Of a stretch of DNA of 64,000 nucleotides, positions 24,703-33,786 are shown one piece after another. A program made the position numbers and the translations under genes. How positions within the stretch are numbered: position 1 is the first letter of the stretch; every line of letters begins with the position of its first letter. The notes beneath the pieces were generated by a model. That model was not told the DNA's origin. It ran no database searches and saw nothing but the letters and a program-made list of their open reading frames with translations. Source of the DNA: DATEDA01 sp963789885 (GTDB lineage Bacteria > Pseudomonadota > Gammaproteobacteria > Burkholderiales > SG8-39); the NCBI GenBank assembly GCA_963789885.1, contig CAWBNB010000016.1, positions 1-64,000 on the forward strand. The letters are read 5' to 3'.

Positions 24703-27261
24703 TCACGACCGTCGCTTCGATTTCCCCTTGAATCCTCGCCACCCGCGACGCGCCGGTGGCGCAGGCGCCGCCACCGACGCGTGATCGACTGTGATGCGCC
24801 GGATTGCGAGCACGGCGTCCGCGGGCAACAGCCGCTCGACGTTGCGCTCCGACTCTCGGATGCGCTCGTCCACGTGCAGCCGCCCCTCGGCGTCCTCGCG
24901 CACGATGCCTGTCTCGAGCAGCGAGTCGAAGTAAGTCGCGAACGTCGAGCGCTCGTAGAAGTCGGGCGGCGCGAACTCGGAGAGCAGCGACAGCCGCTGG
25001 GTAAGCATCTGCATGAGCTCCTCGAGGCGCTCGCGCTTGAGCTGTCCGGAGCCGAGGCTCGTCAGCAGCGCCATCGTCAGGTAGTCCCGGCGCAGGAGAT
25101 GGCGCAACGACCGCGCGAGCAGATCCAGGCCCGCGTGCTCCGGACTGTAGCGGTCGGCGGCGCGGATCGTGCCATCTGTGGCGCGCGCGAACCCGATCTC
25201 GAGGAACAGCTCCACGATGCGCCGCGACTCCTCACCTGCCTCCTCGGGCGAGTAGTGCAGCATCAGCTCCGCGTGCAAAAAGGGCTGCATGTTCTCGCAG
25301 AAGCGAGCCACGCTGTCGCGCGTCGTTTCGCGCGCGCCTGCCAGCAGGCTCGCCACGAGCGCGGGCAGTGCGTAGACATGCAGAACGTTGTTGCGGACGT
25401 AGTTGAGCGTGGACACCTGGTCGTCCGGGACCTTGATCACGTCGCCGAGCGGATGCGGCACGCGAGTGGCGAAGCCTAGCTTCAGCGCCTCGTCGACCGC
25501 CGTCGCGGGCTCCTTGTCCGTGAGCGTCGCGTCCTTGGCGTAAGGCAGGCGCGAGGCGATCGTCTTCAGCCACTCGATCTGCTGCAGGAGCGCGCGTTCG
25601 TCGAGCGCATGCCGCGGGCTCGCGATGATGGCCATCGCAAACAAATTGACCGGATTGACGACGACCGCCGCGTTGATGCGCTCGGCCATCTCGCGGGCGA
25701 GCGGCACGGTAAGTCGCTTCGCCGCTTCGCGCCGCGCTTCGTCCTCCAGTGTCCGCCATTCGGGCGCCTCGCGATCGAGAAACCGCTCGAGCGAAAGAGG
25801 CTCGCCGAAGCTCATGTAGGCACTCCCGTACTCGCGCCGCAGGCTCTTGACGGCCCCGACGAGCGCCCCGAGCGACTCGCGCTTCTTCGACTGCCCTTCG
25901 AGCTCGGCAATCAGCGTGCGGCCTTCGAGCAGCTTCTCGTAGCCGATGTACACGGGGACGAGCAGCAGGGGACGCGGATGCTCGCGCATGAAGCTCTCGA
26001 GCGTCATGCCGAGCAGCCCGCCCTTCGGCGACAGGGTCCGGCCGCTCCGGCTGCGGCCGCCCTCCATGAAATACGCGATCGGAAAGCCCTTCGCGATCAT
26101 CGTATGCATGTATTCGCGGAATACCGCCGCGTAAAGCGGCTCACCCTTGAAGCTCCGCCGGAGGAAGAACGCGCCGCCGCGCCTCAGCACCGGCCCGACA
26201 ACGGGGAAGTTGAGGTTGGCGCCGGCTGCGATGTGCGGCGGGGCGAGGCCCTCCTTATAAATAAAGTACGAGAGCAGCAGGTAATCGATGTGGCTGCGGT
26301 GGTTGGGCAAATAGACGATTCCCTTCCCCGGCGCAGCCTTCACGATCTCGTCGGCGTGAAGAATTTCGACGCTTTCATAGAGTCGCTTCCACAGCCGGCC
26401 GAGCACCAGCTCCAGCGCGCGGATCACCGGGTAGCTGAAGTCCGACGCGATCTCCCATGCGAACTTGCGCGCACGGCTCTCCGCTTCCGCGGTGGGGATG
26501 AAGAGCCGAACGGATTCCTCGGCGATGGCCACCTGCATCGCCTCCGATTCGATCATCGCTTCGATAAGGTTGCGCCGGTGCGAAAGGTCCGGGCCGATCG
26601 CCGACTCGCGCACGCGGCGGAAGTAGAAGCGCAGGAAGCGGTTCGCCTTGCGCACCGCCGTGGCGGCGTCGGCCTCGTCGTCGATCAGGCGGCGCAGCGA
26701 GATCGGTTCGGCGAAGGTCACGCGCGTCTGGCGGCCGTTCACCAGGATGATGAAGAGCTGGCGCAGCGCACCCACGCTCGCCCACGCGTCGGCAAAGATT
26801 GCTTTGAGCAGTGAATCCTGCGATCCGGGCGCCCGGCTCCAGAGCACCGTCACCGGCACGAGCTGCACGTCGGCCGCCGGGCCGAGCATCACGGCTGCGG
26901 TCATGCGCGAGAGCGCTTCCGACGGCTCGGCGGTGCGCAGACTAAGCGGATTCGGGTTGAGGACGACCGAAAAGACCGACCGCTTCTCGGTCGGGAATTC
27001 CGGCCCGATCGGGTCGAGGGCCGAGGGCAGGCCGAGCCGCTGCGCTTCTTCTTCGAGGACGAGCACGCTAGAGAGGTGCCGATCCTGGAGCACGTAGCAG
27101 ATCGGCCGTTGCAGATCGATGCCGAGTTCCTCGGCGCGCTCCGGCGTGACCCGGGTGCGAACCACGATATAAAGCAGGCGTCGCAGTAACGCCGCAAAGA
27201 CGTTGCCGGGGCGCAGCCGCCTCCGCGTGGGCACTTTCGGGCGAGGCGCGGGGCCAGTCAT
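24703..27261 (-). CDS. plsB: Glycerol-3-phosphate 1-O-acyltransferase
   Basis: 852 residues, normal for PlsB. It transfers a fatty acyl group to sn-1 of glycerol-3-phosphate, the first step of phospholipid synthesis, at the inner membrane. The acyltransferase motifs are NHRSHIDYLLLSY (HX4D, His about 321, Asp about 326), GGAFFLRRSFKG, FMEGGRSRSGRTLSPKGGLL and LLLVPVYIGYEKL. The N-terminus has the usual LCYVLQDRHLSSVLVLEEE-like region and the basic C-terminus ends GFKGKSKRRS. It stands alone on the minus strand. Confidence 0.95.
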   Translation of the reverse strand: MTGPAPRPKVPTRRRLRPGNVFAALLRRLLYIVVRTRVTPERAEELGIDLQRPICYVLQDRHLSSVLVLEEEAQRLGLPSALDPIGPEFPTEKRSVFSVVLNPNPLSLRTAEPSEALSRMTAAVMLGPAADVQLVPVTVLWSRAPGSQDSLLKAIFADAWASVGALRQLFIILVNGRQTRVTFAEPISLRRLIDDEADAATAVRKANRFLRFYFRRVRESAIGPDLSHRRNLIEAMIESEAMQVAIAEESVRLFIPTAEAESRARKFAWEIASDFSYPVIRALELVLGRLWKRLYESVEILHADEIVKAAPGKGIVYLPNHRSHIDYLLLSYFIYKEGLAPPHIAAGANLNFPVVGPVLRRGGAFFLRRSFKGEPLYAAVFREYMHTMIAKGFPIAYFMEGGRSRSGRTLSPKGGLLGMTLESFMREHPRPLLLVPVYIGYEKLLEGRTLIAELEGQSKKRESLGALVGAVKSLRREYGSAYMSFGEPLSLERFLDREAPEWRTLEDEARREAAKRLTVPLAREMAERINAAVVVNPVNLFAMAIIASPRHALDERALLQQIEWLKTIASRLPYAKDATLTDKEPATAVDEALKLGFATRVPHPLGDVIKVPDDQVSTLNYVRNNVLHVYALPALVASLLAGARETTRDSVARFCENMQPFLHAELMLHYSPEEAGEESRRIVELFLEIGFARATDGTIRAADRYSPEHAGLDLLARSLRHLLRRDYLTMALLTSLGSGQLKRERLEELMQMLTQRLSLLSEFAPPDFYERSTFATYFDSLLETGIVREDAEGRLHVDERIRESERNVERLLPADAVLAIRRITVDHASVAAPAPPARRGWRGFKGKSKRRS

Positions 27262-27365
27262 TTGCGATTCGCGGTTCTCTTCCCGGACGTAGGACTGCTT
27301 GCGGCCCCCGCTGCCGCGTGGTTCTTGTTCGATCGGGCGTGGTGACGCCGAGGCGCCCTACGACC

Positions 27366-28598
27366 CTATCGCTGCTCCAAGGTGTTCTGATAGAAAAAGC
27401 GAATCATCTCGCGCGCAGCATCCGGGCCCTTCGGATCCACGTACGAGCCGCGCGGGCTCCCGCCAAACCACGCGTGACCGCCTTCATGCACCAGCCAGTG
27501 TTCGAGAACAACGCGTCCGGTCGAATCGCGGTGAACGGTGCGGGTATAGGAGTGACCGCCCGGCACTTGGCCGCGCTCTGTCGAGGCATCGGCCCTCGAT
27601 GCGCCGTCGTGCGCCACCGATTGCGAGACCATCTGCTCGCTGTTTCGAGGATGGACGGTCTTGTCCCGATCGCCGTGAAACACGATCGTCGGTGTGGTCG
27701 GTGCTAGAGGCGTTGAGTCCGTATTGCGGCCGGCCATCGACGCCGGTATTCCGCGCATGGCGGCGAACGCGGACGGAAGATCGTGCGCGCTTCCGCAAGC
27801 GAGACCGGAGTGGACGCCTACGGCAGCGTAGAGCTCAGGGTAGGCCGTGCCCATGACGGCGGCCATTGCGCCGCCGGCCGACAGTCCAGCCACATAGACC
27901 TTACCCGGGTCGATGCGATAGCGAGCCATGACCTCGCGCGTCATCCCGGCGAGGATTGCCGGCTCGCCTTGGTCTCGGCGCTGGTCGGCGCGCTTAAACC
28001 AGTTCCAGCACCGCGAACGGTTGGCCGCACGGGTCTGCTCGGGATAGAGAACAAGACACTGCTGCTCCTCGGCGAGCGCGTTCATACGGGTGCCGTTTGC
28101 AAAGTCGTCGGGTGTTTGCGTGCAACCGTGCAACATCACAACAAGCGGGAGCGGTTGTCCCGCGTAGGTCGTCGGGATGTAGAGCTTGTAGGAGCGTGCC
28201 CCGGCTTGATTGGCATAGGATCCGATGACGAACTGTCCCGGTTGCCCGTCAGTCACCGTCGTCTGGGGACGCGGCACGTCTGCCGCGGAGTCGCGGTCGC
28301 GCGTGCCACGCAGAAAACTCTTCAGGCCGAAGCGCTGGGATATGTCGCCGCCCGCCGCCCTTTGGGGCGGAGTCGGGCCACGGTTCGCGGGCGCCGCAAC
28401 CTCCGAAAACTCGACGTCTAGAACGTCGTTACTCGCGCCGCCGTCGCGGTACGAGGCGTGGCGATCGGCCCCTTCAGCGGCTGCCGAACTGTGCCGAAGG
28501 ACGCGTTGAATGAGCGCTGTGGCTTCAAGAAGACGTCCCGCGCGCGTGAGCCGAGTTGCTTCGATGAGGCCGACGGGTATTCCTTTGTTCGTAACCAT
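27366..28598 (-). CDS. PHB depolymerase-family esterase
   Basis: 410 residues from ATG 28598 (MVTNKGIPVGLIEATRLTRA); an open frame further upstream runs antisense over the next gene and is not coding. The alpha/beta hydrolase has LPLVVMLHGCTQTPDDFANG, the nucleophile elbow VYVAGLSAGGAMAAVMG, IVFHGDRDKTVHP (Asp) and LVHEGGHAWFGG (His), the set seen in LpqC/PhaZ esterases. No signal peptide is visible, so an intracellular polyhydroxyalkanoate or ester hydrolase is likely. It follows the ribbon-helix-helix regulator by 29 bases and is probably in one operon with it. Confidence 0.88.
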   Translation of the reverse strand: MVTNKGIPVGLIEATRLTRAGRLLEATALIQRVLRHSSAAAEGADRHASYRDGGASNDVLDVEFSEVAAPANRGPTPPQRAAGGDISQRFGLKSFLRGTRDRDSAADVPRPQTTVTDGQPGQFVIGSYANQAGARSYKLYIPTTYAGQPLPLVVMLHGCTQTPDDFANGTRMNALAEEQQCLVLYPEQTRAANRSRCWNWFKRADQRRDQGEPAILAGMTREVMARYRIDPGKVYVAGLSAGGAMAAVMGTAYPELYAAVGVHSGLACGSAHDLPSAFAAMRGIPASMAGRNTDSTPLAPTTPTIVFHGDRDKTVHPRNSEQMVSQSVAHDGASRADASTERGQVPGGHSYTRTVHRDSTGRVVLEHWLVHEGGHAWFGGSPRGSYVDPKGPDAAREMIRFFYQNTLEQR

Positions 28599-28627
28599 GA
28601 TGTGCCTTCGTAAGAGTAGACAGGCAG

Positions 28628-29050
28628 CTAGCGGATGCGGTCGGCCAGGGCAGCCTTCACTTTGGGACTGGCGCGCAGGGCGCCGAGGACCACGATGGAG
28701 GCGATCGTTTGCGCTGCGAGCTGCGCCGACACGTCGTCGTCGATCATCGCTAGGCCAAGTACCTGAATGTGCAGTTGCTCTCCGGCCGCCCGCAAGGTCT
28801 CGAGATCCTGGCGGGTGTAACGCTGCAAACCAAGCACCAGTGACCGGCGCGCCACGGTCTGCCTCAGGACGTCGCCGTGGCTGCCGAGCTGAGCACGGAT
28901 TGCCGTTCGAATGAAGTCCGTGCGGTTGGAATAGAACCCTTCCCGCACGAGCAAATCGATCTGTCCAAGATCGATGTACCCGAGATTGATCGTGATCTTT
29001 TCCGAGTCGGGTTCTTTGCGCGGCGGCTCGGCTAATCGAAGCTTGACCAT
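28628..29050 (-). CDS. Ribbon-helix-helix (CopG-like) transcriptional regulator
   Basis: About 140 residues from ATG 29050; ATG 29065 is an alternative. EKITINLGYIDLGQIDLLV, then REGFYSNRTDFIRTAIRAQL is a ribbon-helix-helix DNA-binding fold (beta strand, then two helices with NRTDFIR). The C-terminal part with LHIQVLGLAMIDDDVSAQLA and IASIVVLGAL may bind a ligand or mediate oligomers. Its downstream neighbour is the PHB-depolymerase-type esterase, the combination often seen in betaproteobacteria. It probably represses its own operon through the repeated motif just upstream. Confidence 0.8.
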   Translation of the reverse strand: MVKLRLAEPPRKEPDSEKITINLGYIDLGQIDLLVREGFYSNRTDFIRTAIRAQLGSHGDVLRQTVARRSLVLGLQRYTRQDLETLRAAGEQLHIQVLGLAMIDDDVSAQLAAQTIASIVVLGALRASPKVKAALADRIR

Positions 29051-29085
29051 CTGTACACCATCCATAAACCATCCAGACAGATGGC
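29048..29085. promoter_or_regulatory. Possible operator of the RHH regulator
   Basis: CCATC occurs three times, and CCATCCAGACAGATGG (29070-29085) is a perfect 5-bp inverted repeat with a 6-base spacer. It overlaps the start codons of the regulator, and an AT-rich stretch follows on the promoter side. Ribbon-helix-helix proteins often bind such tandem short repeats. No experimental support. Confidence 0.4.
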
Positions 29086-29100
29086 AATATATCACAAACG

Positions 29101-29421
29101 ATGCAAGCTTGGCGCCGAAGCGAGCGAGAGAGGGCTCAATTGACCGTGCAGAACGCGACCCTGGAAGGCCGCCCTGCAGGCTTCCGGGACCGCGTCCGCG
29201 AGATCGACTTCGGGGTAGGGCAAGACGACTACAAGAGCGGATGGATGAAGGATGCGCGCGAGTACTACGGCTTCATCGCGTTCAATCCCTCGACTCCCCT
29301 CGCCCTGCTCTATGCCTTCCGGCATATCCAAGGGCGGCGCGCGAAAAGGCTGATCAAGTGGGCGCTGGGCCTAGTGGACCGGAGGCGAGCGCCGAAAACG
29401 GAGGCGGCCGACGCGAAGTGA
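29101..29421 (+). CDS. Hypothetical protein
   Basis: A 106-residue protein divergent from the regulator. It begins MQAWRRSERERAQLTVQNAT and contains DDYKSGWMKDAREYYGFIAF, PSTPLALLYAFRHIQGRRAK and a basic end. There is no recognised domain, signal peptide or clear membrane helix, although PSTPLALLYAF is short and hydrophobic. The start lies within the divergent promoter region, so expression is plausible but not shown. Confidence 0.45.
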   Translation: MQAWRRSERERAQLTVQNATLEGRPAGFRDRVREIDFGVGQDDYKSGWMKDAREYYGFIAFNPSTPLALLYAFRHIQGRRAKRLIKWALGLVDRRRAPKTEAADAK

Positions 29422-29482
29422 CGGTGATGGGTTGCAGGAGGCTGCGACCATCTTTTCTGGCGCTGGTGTTATTGAGGGCCCG

Positions 29483-30328
29483 CTAACTCTTCGAGCCTTT
29501 TAGGAGCGCTCCAACGACGTCGTCGATCGTCAGCCCGCGCGCATTCTTGAACGCTTCGAGCCGGCGGCATGTTTCGGCGGCGGCGAGCGCGTAGCCGTCA
29601 GGCAAGCCGGCCTGATCGAACGTCGCGCCGATCTCTTCCATCTCGGCAATCCACCGCCAGCCCTTGCGCGATTGCAGGACAGCGCGATCGAGCTGCGCGA
29701 AGAGGTTCGGCTGGGAGATCTTCCACTCCTCGGTGAGGGCGGCCTCGACGCCTTCGTGGCGCGCAAGCGCGCGGACCGACAGGAGAAGCATCGCGGCGCT
29801 CTTTGTCCAGCCTGCGTAGCACGCCTTAACCGCAGACGCCGCGCCGACCGGGGCGTCGAGCACGATCGCACCGAGGGAGGTGCCGGAGAAGAGCGCAGCG
29901 ACTCGAGCCGACTCCGAGCCACTCAGGTAGAGACGAGTCGTTCCCGGCTTCGTCGGCGGCGGCCCGATGATTCCGCCGTCCACGAAGCGTGCCCCTGCCG
30001 CTTCGACGATGCCGCCGATCCGACGCGAGGTATCGGGGGACACCGCGTTTGCGTCGACATACGTCCCACGGAACCCCTCGTCGGCCACGCTCTTGGCGAG
30101 ATCGACCGCCGCGTGTGGCGGGCAGACGGAGAGCACGACGCTCGACGGCCCAAGCGCGGCGTTCAGCGTCTCCGCATCCTCGAGGCCCGCTGCCCCGGCG
30201 CGGTCGCGAGTCGCGCCGCCGCGCCCGGCGGAAACCCAGAGCACGCGGGCGCCGCCGGCACGTGCCGCCGCGCCGACCTCGGCGCCCATCTCGCCCGGGT
30301 GGAGGATGCAAACCGTCGTCGTGGCCAT
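29483..30328 (-). CDS. 6-phosphogluconate dehydrogenase-like NAD(P)-binding oxidoreductase (DUF1932)
   Basis: 281 residues. The N-terminal Rossmann domain reads TVCILHPGEMGAEVGAAAR (GxxGxxG variant HPGEMG), with VVLSVCPPHAAVDLAKSV and FVDGGIIGPPP as in beta-hydroxyacid dehydrogenases. The C-terminal helical DUF1932 part has GAASAVKACYAGWTKSAAML (the catalytic-Lys region) and ends with ARGLTIDDVVGALLKG. It likely oxidises a 3-hydroxy acid using NAD(P), but the substrate is unknown. Divergent from the acyl-CoA dehydrogenase with about 100 bases between. Confidence 0.85.
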   Translation of the reverse strand: MATTTVCILHPGEMGAEVGAAARAGGARVLWVSAGRGGATRDRAGAAGLEDAETLNAALGPSSVVLSVCPPHAAVDLAKSVADEGFRGTYVDANAVSPDTSRRIGGIVEAAGARFVDGGIIGPPPTKPGTTRLYLSGSESARVAALFSGTSLGAIVLDAPVGAASAVKACYAGWTKSAAMLLLSVRALARHEGVEAALTEEWKISQPNLFAQLDRAVLQSRKGWRWIAEMEEIGATFDQAGLPDGYALAAAETCRRLEAFKNARGLTIDDVVGALLKGSKS

Positions 30329-30429
30329 GGTCCCAACTCCTGTGGCAACACCGTCATTCTAGCGGCGCCCGCCCGCGCCGCATCTGGACGACAATAGCGC
30401 CGCGAGAACAGCGAACGGGGGACGCCCAG

Positions 30430-31659
30430 ATGGAATTCGAGTACTCGGACAAGGTGAAGCCGCTGCAGGAGAAGCTCCGGCGGTTCATGGATGAGCACAT
30501 CTATCCCAACGAGCAGCGGCACGACGAGGAGATCGAGCAGAACACGCGGCAGGGACGTCGCTGGACGCCGCTCAAGCTGATCGAGGAGCTGAAGTCGAAG
30601 GCGCGCGCCCAGGGGCTGTGGAACCTTTGGTGGCCGAAGGTGCACGGCGGCGATCTCTCGAATGTCGAGTACGCCACGCTGTGCGAGATCATGGGCCGCG
30701 TCGGCTGGGCCCCCGAGGTGTTCAACTGCTCGGCGCCCGACACCGGCAACATGGAGACACTGATCCTCTACGGCACCCCGGCGCAGAAGGAGCAGTGGCT
30801 CAAGCCGCTCTCCGAAGGCAAGATCCGCTCGTGCTTCGCGATGACCGAGCCCGAGGTCGCCTCCTCGGACGCGACCAACATCCGCTCGACCATCGTCCGC
30901 GACGGCGACCACTACGTGGTCAACGGCCACAAGTGGTGGTCGTCGGGCGCAATGGATCCGCGCTGCCAGATCTTCATCTTCATGGGCAAGACCGATCCGG
31001 ACGGGCCGCGCCACCAGCAGCAGTCGATGGTGCTGGTCCCGCGCGAAACCCCCGGAGTCAAGGTTGTGCGCGCGCTGACGGTCTTCGGCGCCGACGACGC
31101 ACCGCACGGCCACGCCGAGACGATGTTCGAGAACGTCCGCGTCCCCGTTTCCAACATCCTCCTGGGTGAAGGCCGCGGCTTCGAGATCGCGCAGGGGCGG
31201 CTCGGCCCCGGCCGGATCCATCACTGCATGCGTGCGATCGGCGCGGCGGAGCGGGCGCTGGAGCTGATGTGCAAGCGGACGCTTTCGCGCGTCACGTTCG
31301 GCAAGCCGGTCGCCGAGCGCACGGTGACGCAGGAACGGATCGCGGACGCGCGAACGATGATCGAGGCCGCGCGTCTCCTGACGCTGAAGGCCGCGTACAT
31401 GATGGACACGGTCGGCAACAAGCAGGCTCGGGCCGAGATCGCGATGATCAAGGTCTACGTGCCGAACGTCGCGCAGCAGGTGATGGACTGGGCGATCCAG
31501 GCGCACGGCGGTGGCGGCGTGAGCGGCGATTTCCCGGTCGCGTGGATGTACGCGTGGAATCGCGTGCTGCGGCTCGTCGACGGACCGGACGAGGTCCACC
31601 GGAACGCGATCGCCAAGCTCGAGCTGGCGAAGCACATCAAGGCGCCGGTGAAGAGCTAG
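30430..31659 (+). CDS. Acyl-CoA dehydrogenase
   Basis: 409 residues from ATG 30430, preceded by GGGGGACG. An upstream open frame runs antisense over the oxidoreductase and is not coding. FAD-binding acyl-CoA dehydrogenase signatures: CFAMTEPEVASSDATNI, VVNGHKWWSSGAMDPRCQ, GRGFEIAQGRLGPGRIHHCM and the C-terminal AIQAHGGGGVSGDFPVAW with RLVDGPDEVHRNAIA. This is the ACAD10/11-like long N-terminus type. It oxidises an acyl-CoA to the enoyl-CoA in fatty or branched acid catabolism; chain length is not predictable. Its TAG stop overlaps that of convergent mnmC within one CTAG. Confidence 0.93.
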   Translation: MEFEYSDKVKPLQEKLRRFMDEHIYPNEQRHDEEIEQNTRQGRRWTPLKLIEELKSKARAQGLWNLWWPKVHGGDLSNVEYATLCEIMGRVGWAPEVFNCSAPDTGNMETLILYGTPAQKEQWLKPLSEGKIRSCFAMTEPEVASSDATNIRSTIVRDGDHYVVNGHKWWSSGAMDPRCQIFIFMGKTDPDGPRHQQQSMVLVPRETPGVKVVRALTVFGADDAPHGHAETMFENVRVPVSNILLGEGRGFEIAQGRLGPGRIHHCMRAIGAAERALELMCKRTLSRVTFGKPVAERTVTQERIADARTMIEAARLLTLKAAYMMDTVGNKQARAEIAMIKVYVPNVAQQVMDWAIQAHGGGGVSGDFPVAWMYAWNRVLRLVDGPDEVHRNAIAKLELAKHIKAPVKS

Positions 31660-33636
31660 CGGCGTCTCCGGATCAGCTTGCGCAGGAGAAACCGGCTCGG
31701 GTGCACGGCGTCCACGACCGAGCCGGGCAGCGGTGCCGGTTCGTCGTCGACGTAGGCGGCGAGGAGCTCGCCGGAGAGCGGTCCGGTGACGAGCCCGCGC
31801 GAGCCGTGCGCGGTGTTCACGTAGAGTCCGTCCAGCCACGGGGACGGAGCGTCGAGTTCCAGCGTGGCGTCATGAGCAAGCCGCGCGTAAACGGCCGCGA
31901 AGCGCACCGCGTCCACGACCGGGCCGATGATCGGCAGGTAGTCGGGACTCGAGCAGCGTAACGCCGCCCGGCCTCCGAGCCGCGCCGGATCCAGGCGCTC
32001 GGCGCCGAGCGCCGCGTAGAGCGACGGCGCCAGCGCGGCGAGCTTCGCGAGGTTTTCCGCGTGCTCGGTGACGGTCAGGCCGGTCGAGGTGTCGTGGAAC
32101 TTGTGGGTCGCCCCCAGGCTGTGGATGCCGCCGACCGCGGGCGCGATATAGCCCTCGCCGCACAGGACCGTTCGCAGCGCTCGGCTCGCGGGTGACTCCG
32201 GAACCAGGGTGAGCTGACCCCGGATCAAGCGGAGCGGCAGGTGAGCCGTTGCTCCGAACGCGGCCGACGCCTCCCGAGGCGGCGATCACCACCACTGGCG
32301 CAGCCGCAATCGGACCGGCTCCGGTACGGACCTCCCAGCCGCCGCTCAGTTGGCGGAGGGTGAGCGCGGCCCGACCGAGCGCCACCTCCACCGCCGGATG
32401 AGTCGCTAGCGCGCGGCAAAGCGCCGGCAGCCTCGTCCATCCGGTACGCGCGAAGAAGAGGCCGCCCGACGGCACCGCGACGCCGGCGCGGGCAGACGCT
32501 TCCGATCGGTCGAGGCGGGCGAGAAACCCGGGGGGCCACCCCTGTGCGCCAAGCCGCGACTGGCGGGCGCGCTCGGCGTCGTCGTACTCGAGCTGCAGTA
32601 CGCCGCAGGGATCGTAATCCGCGCCGCGCTCCAGGCCGAGGCGCGACAGGCTGCGTGCGGTGTACTCGAGTCCGGTCGTGGCGAGCTCGGTGAGCGCCGT
32701 GGCGTGAGGGGAGAGGCGGGCATAGAGCGCCCCTTGCGGGTTTCCCGAAGCCTCGGCAGCGATCGTCTCGTGCCGGTCAAGGAGCAAGACACTCCAGCCG
32801 CGGGCGGCGAGGCTCGCCGCCGTCGAAGTCCCCGCGAGCCCTGCGCCGATGACGATCGCCCTCCGCTTCTCGGCGCGCTGAGCGGGGCGGGTGAACCACG
32901 GCGGGCGCCACGCCGAGCGGGGCGGCGTCCGCAGGACGCCCCGGAGCATCTCCCGCTTGCGACCGAACCCGGGTGTCTTCTCGACCGCGAACCCGGCGGC
33001 TTCGAGTCCGCGTCGAACCTCCCCGGCGACGGTGTAAGTGGCGCAGGTCGCGCCCGTCGCGGAGAGGCGTGCCACCTGGGCGAGGACCTCCGGGTGCCAC
33101 ATCCCGGGGTTCCTTGCCGGCGCGAAACCGTCGAGGAACCACGCGTCGACTCGTGCGTCCAACCGCGGGAGAGCGGTGCGCACGTCGCCGGCGAGCAGGG
33201 TGAGAACCAACCGGCCGCCATCGAACACGAACCGGTGCCAGCCAGGGGCGACCTCGCTCCACTGCGCGAGCAGCGCCTCCCGATATCGAGCCAGCTCGGG
33301 CCACATCGCCAGCGTGCGCGCGATGTCGGGCGGGGCAAGGGGGTAGCGCTCGACGCTGACATAGCGCAGCCGCGCGTCCGGCGGGGTTCTTTCCTCCCAG
33401 AGCGCCCAAGCGGCAGCGAAGTTGAGACCGGTACCGAATCCGGTCTCGCCGATCGTGAAATGGCCCCTTGGCGGCAGGGCCGCCCACCGCTCGCGCAAGG
33501 CATTCCCCTCCAGGAAGACGTGGCGGGTTTCGTCCAGGCCGGAATCGCGGGAGAAGTAAACGTCGCCGAAGCGGCGGGATACCGGCTGGCCGTCCTGCCA
33601 GTCGATGAGCGGAGAGGGATCGTCTGCGGGGGACAT
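31656..33636 (-). CDS. mnmC: Bifunctional tRNA mnm5s2U methyltransferase/FAD oxidoreductase, frameshifted
   Basis: Both MnmC domains are present. The N-terminal SAM methyltransferase (GETGFGTGLNFAAAW, WFLDGFAPARNPGMW) is followed by a DAO-type FAD domain (AIVIGAGLAGTSTAASLA). It finishes mnm5s2U34 in tRNA wobble positions. The start is ATG 33636 (SPADDPSPLIDWQDGQPVSR). The reading frame breaks near 32270: TCGGGAGGC should be TCGGAGGC. Removing one base restores IAASEASAAFGATAHLPLRL, then IRGQLTLVPES, and the rest runs cleanly to 31656. As written, the last 200 or so residues would be lost. The rest of the gene shows no decay, so a sequencing error or a very recent mutation is likely. Confidence 0.85.
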
Positions 33637-33786
33637 GGCGTGCCGTCGAGGCCGGAACGATACCCGTATCGCCGTGAAAAACGGCACGCCGCGACCGCCG
33701 GCCCGCCCGCGGCGCTCGCCTCCCGCGCCGTCCGGGGGTATCATCGCCGCCCAATAGAACCCCAAGATCTAGGGGCAGGCTCGAAA

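Noticed and set aside
29989..30429. Upstream extension of the acyl-CoA dehydrogenase reading frame
   Set aside because: The extension is antisense to the divergent oxidoreductase and has no acyl-CoA dehydrogenase similarity; ATG 30430 with a ribosome site starts the family sequence.
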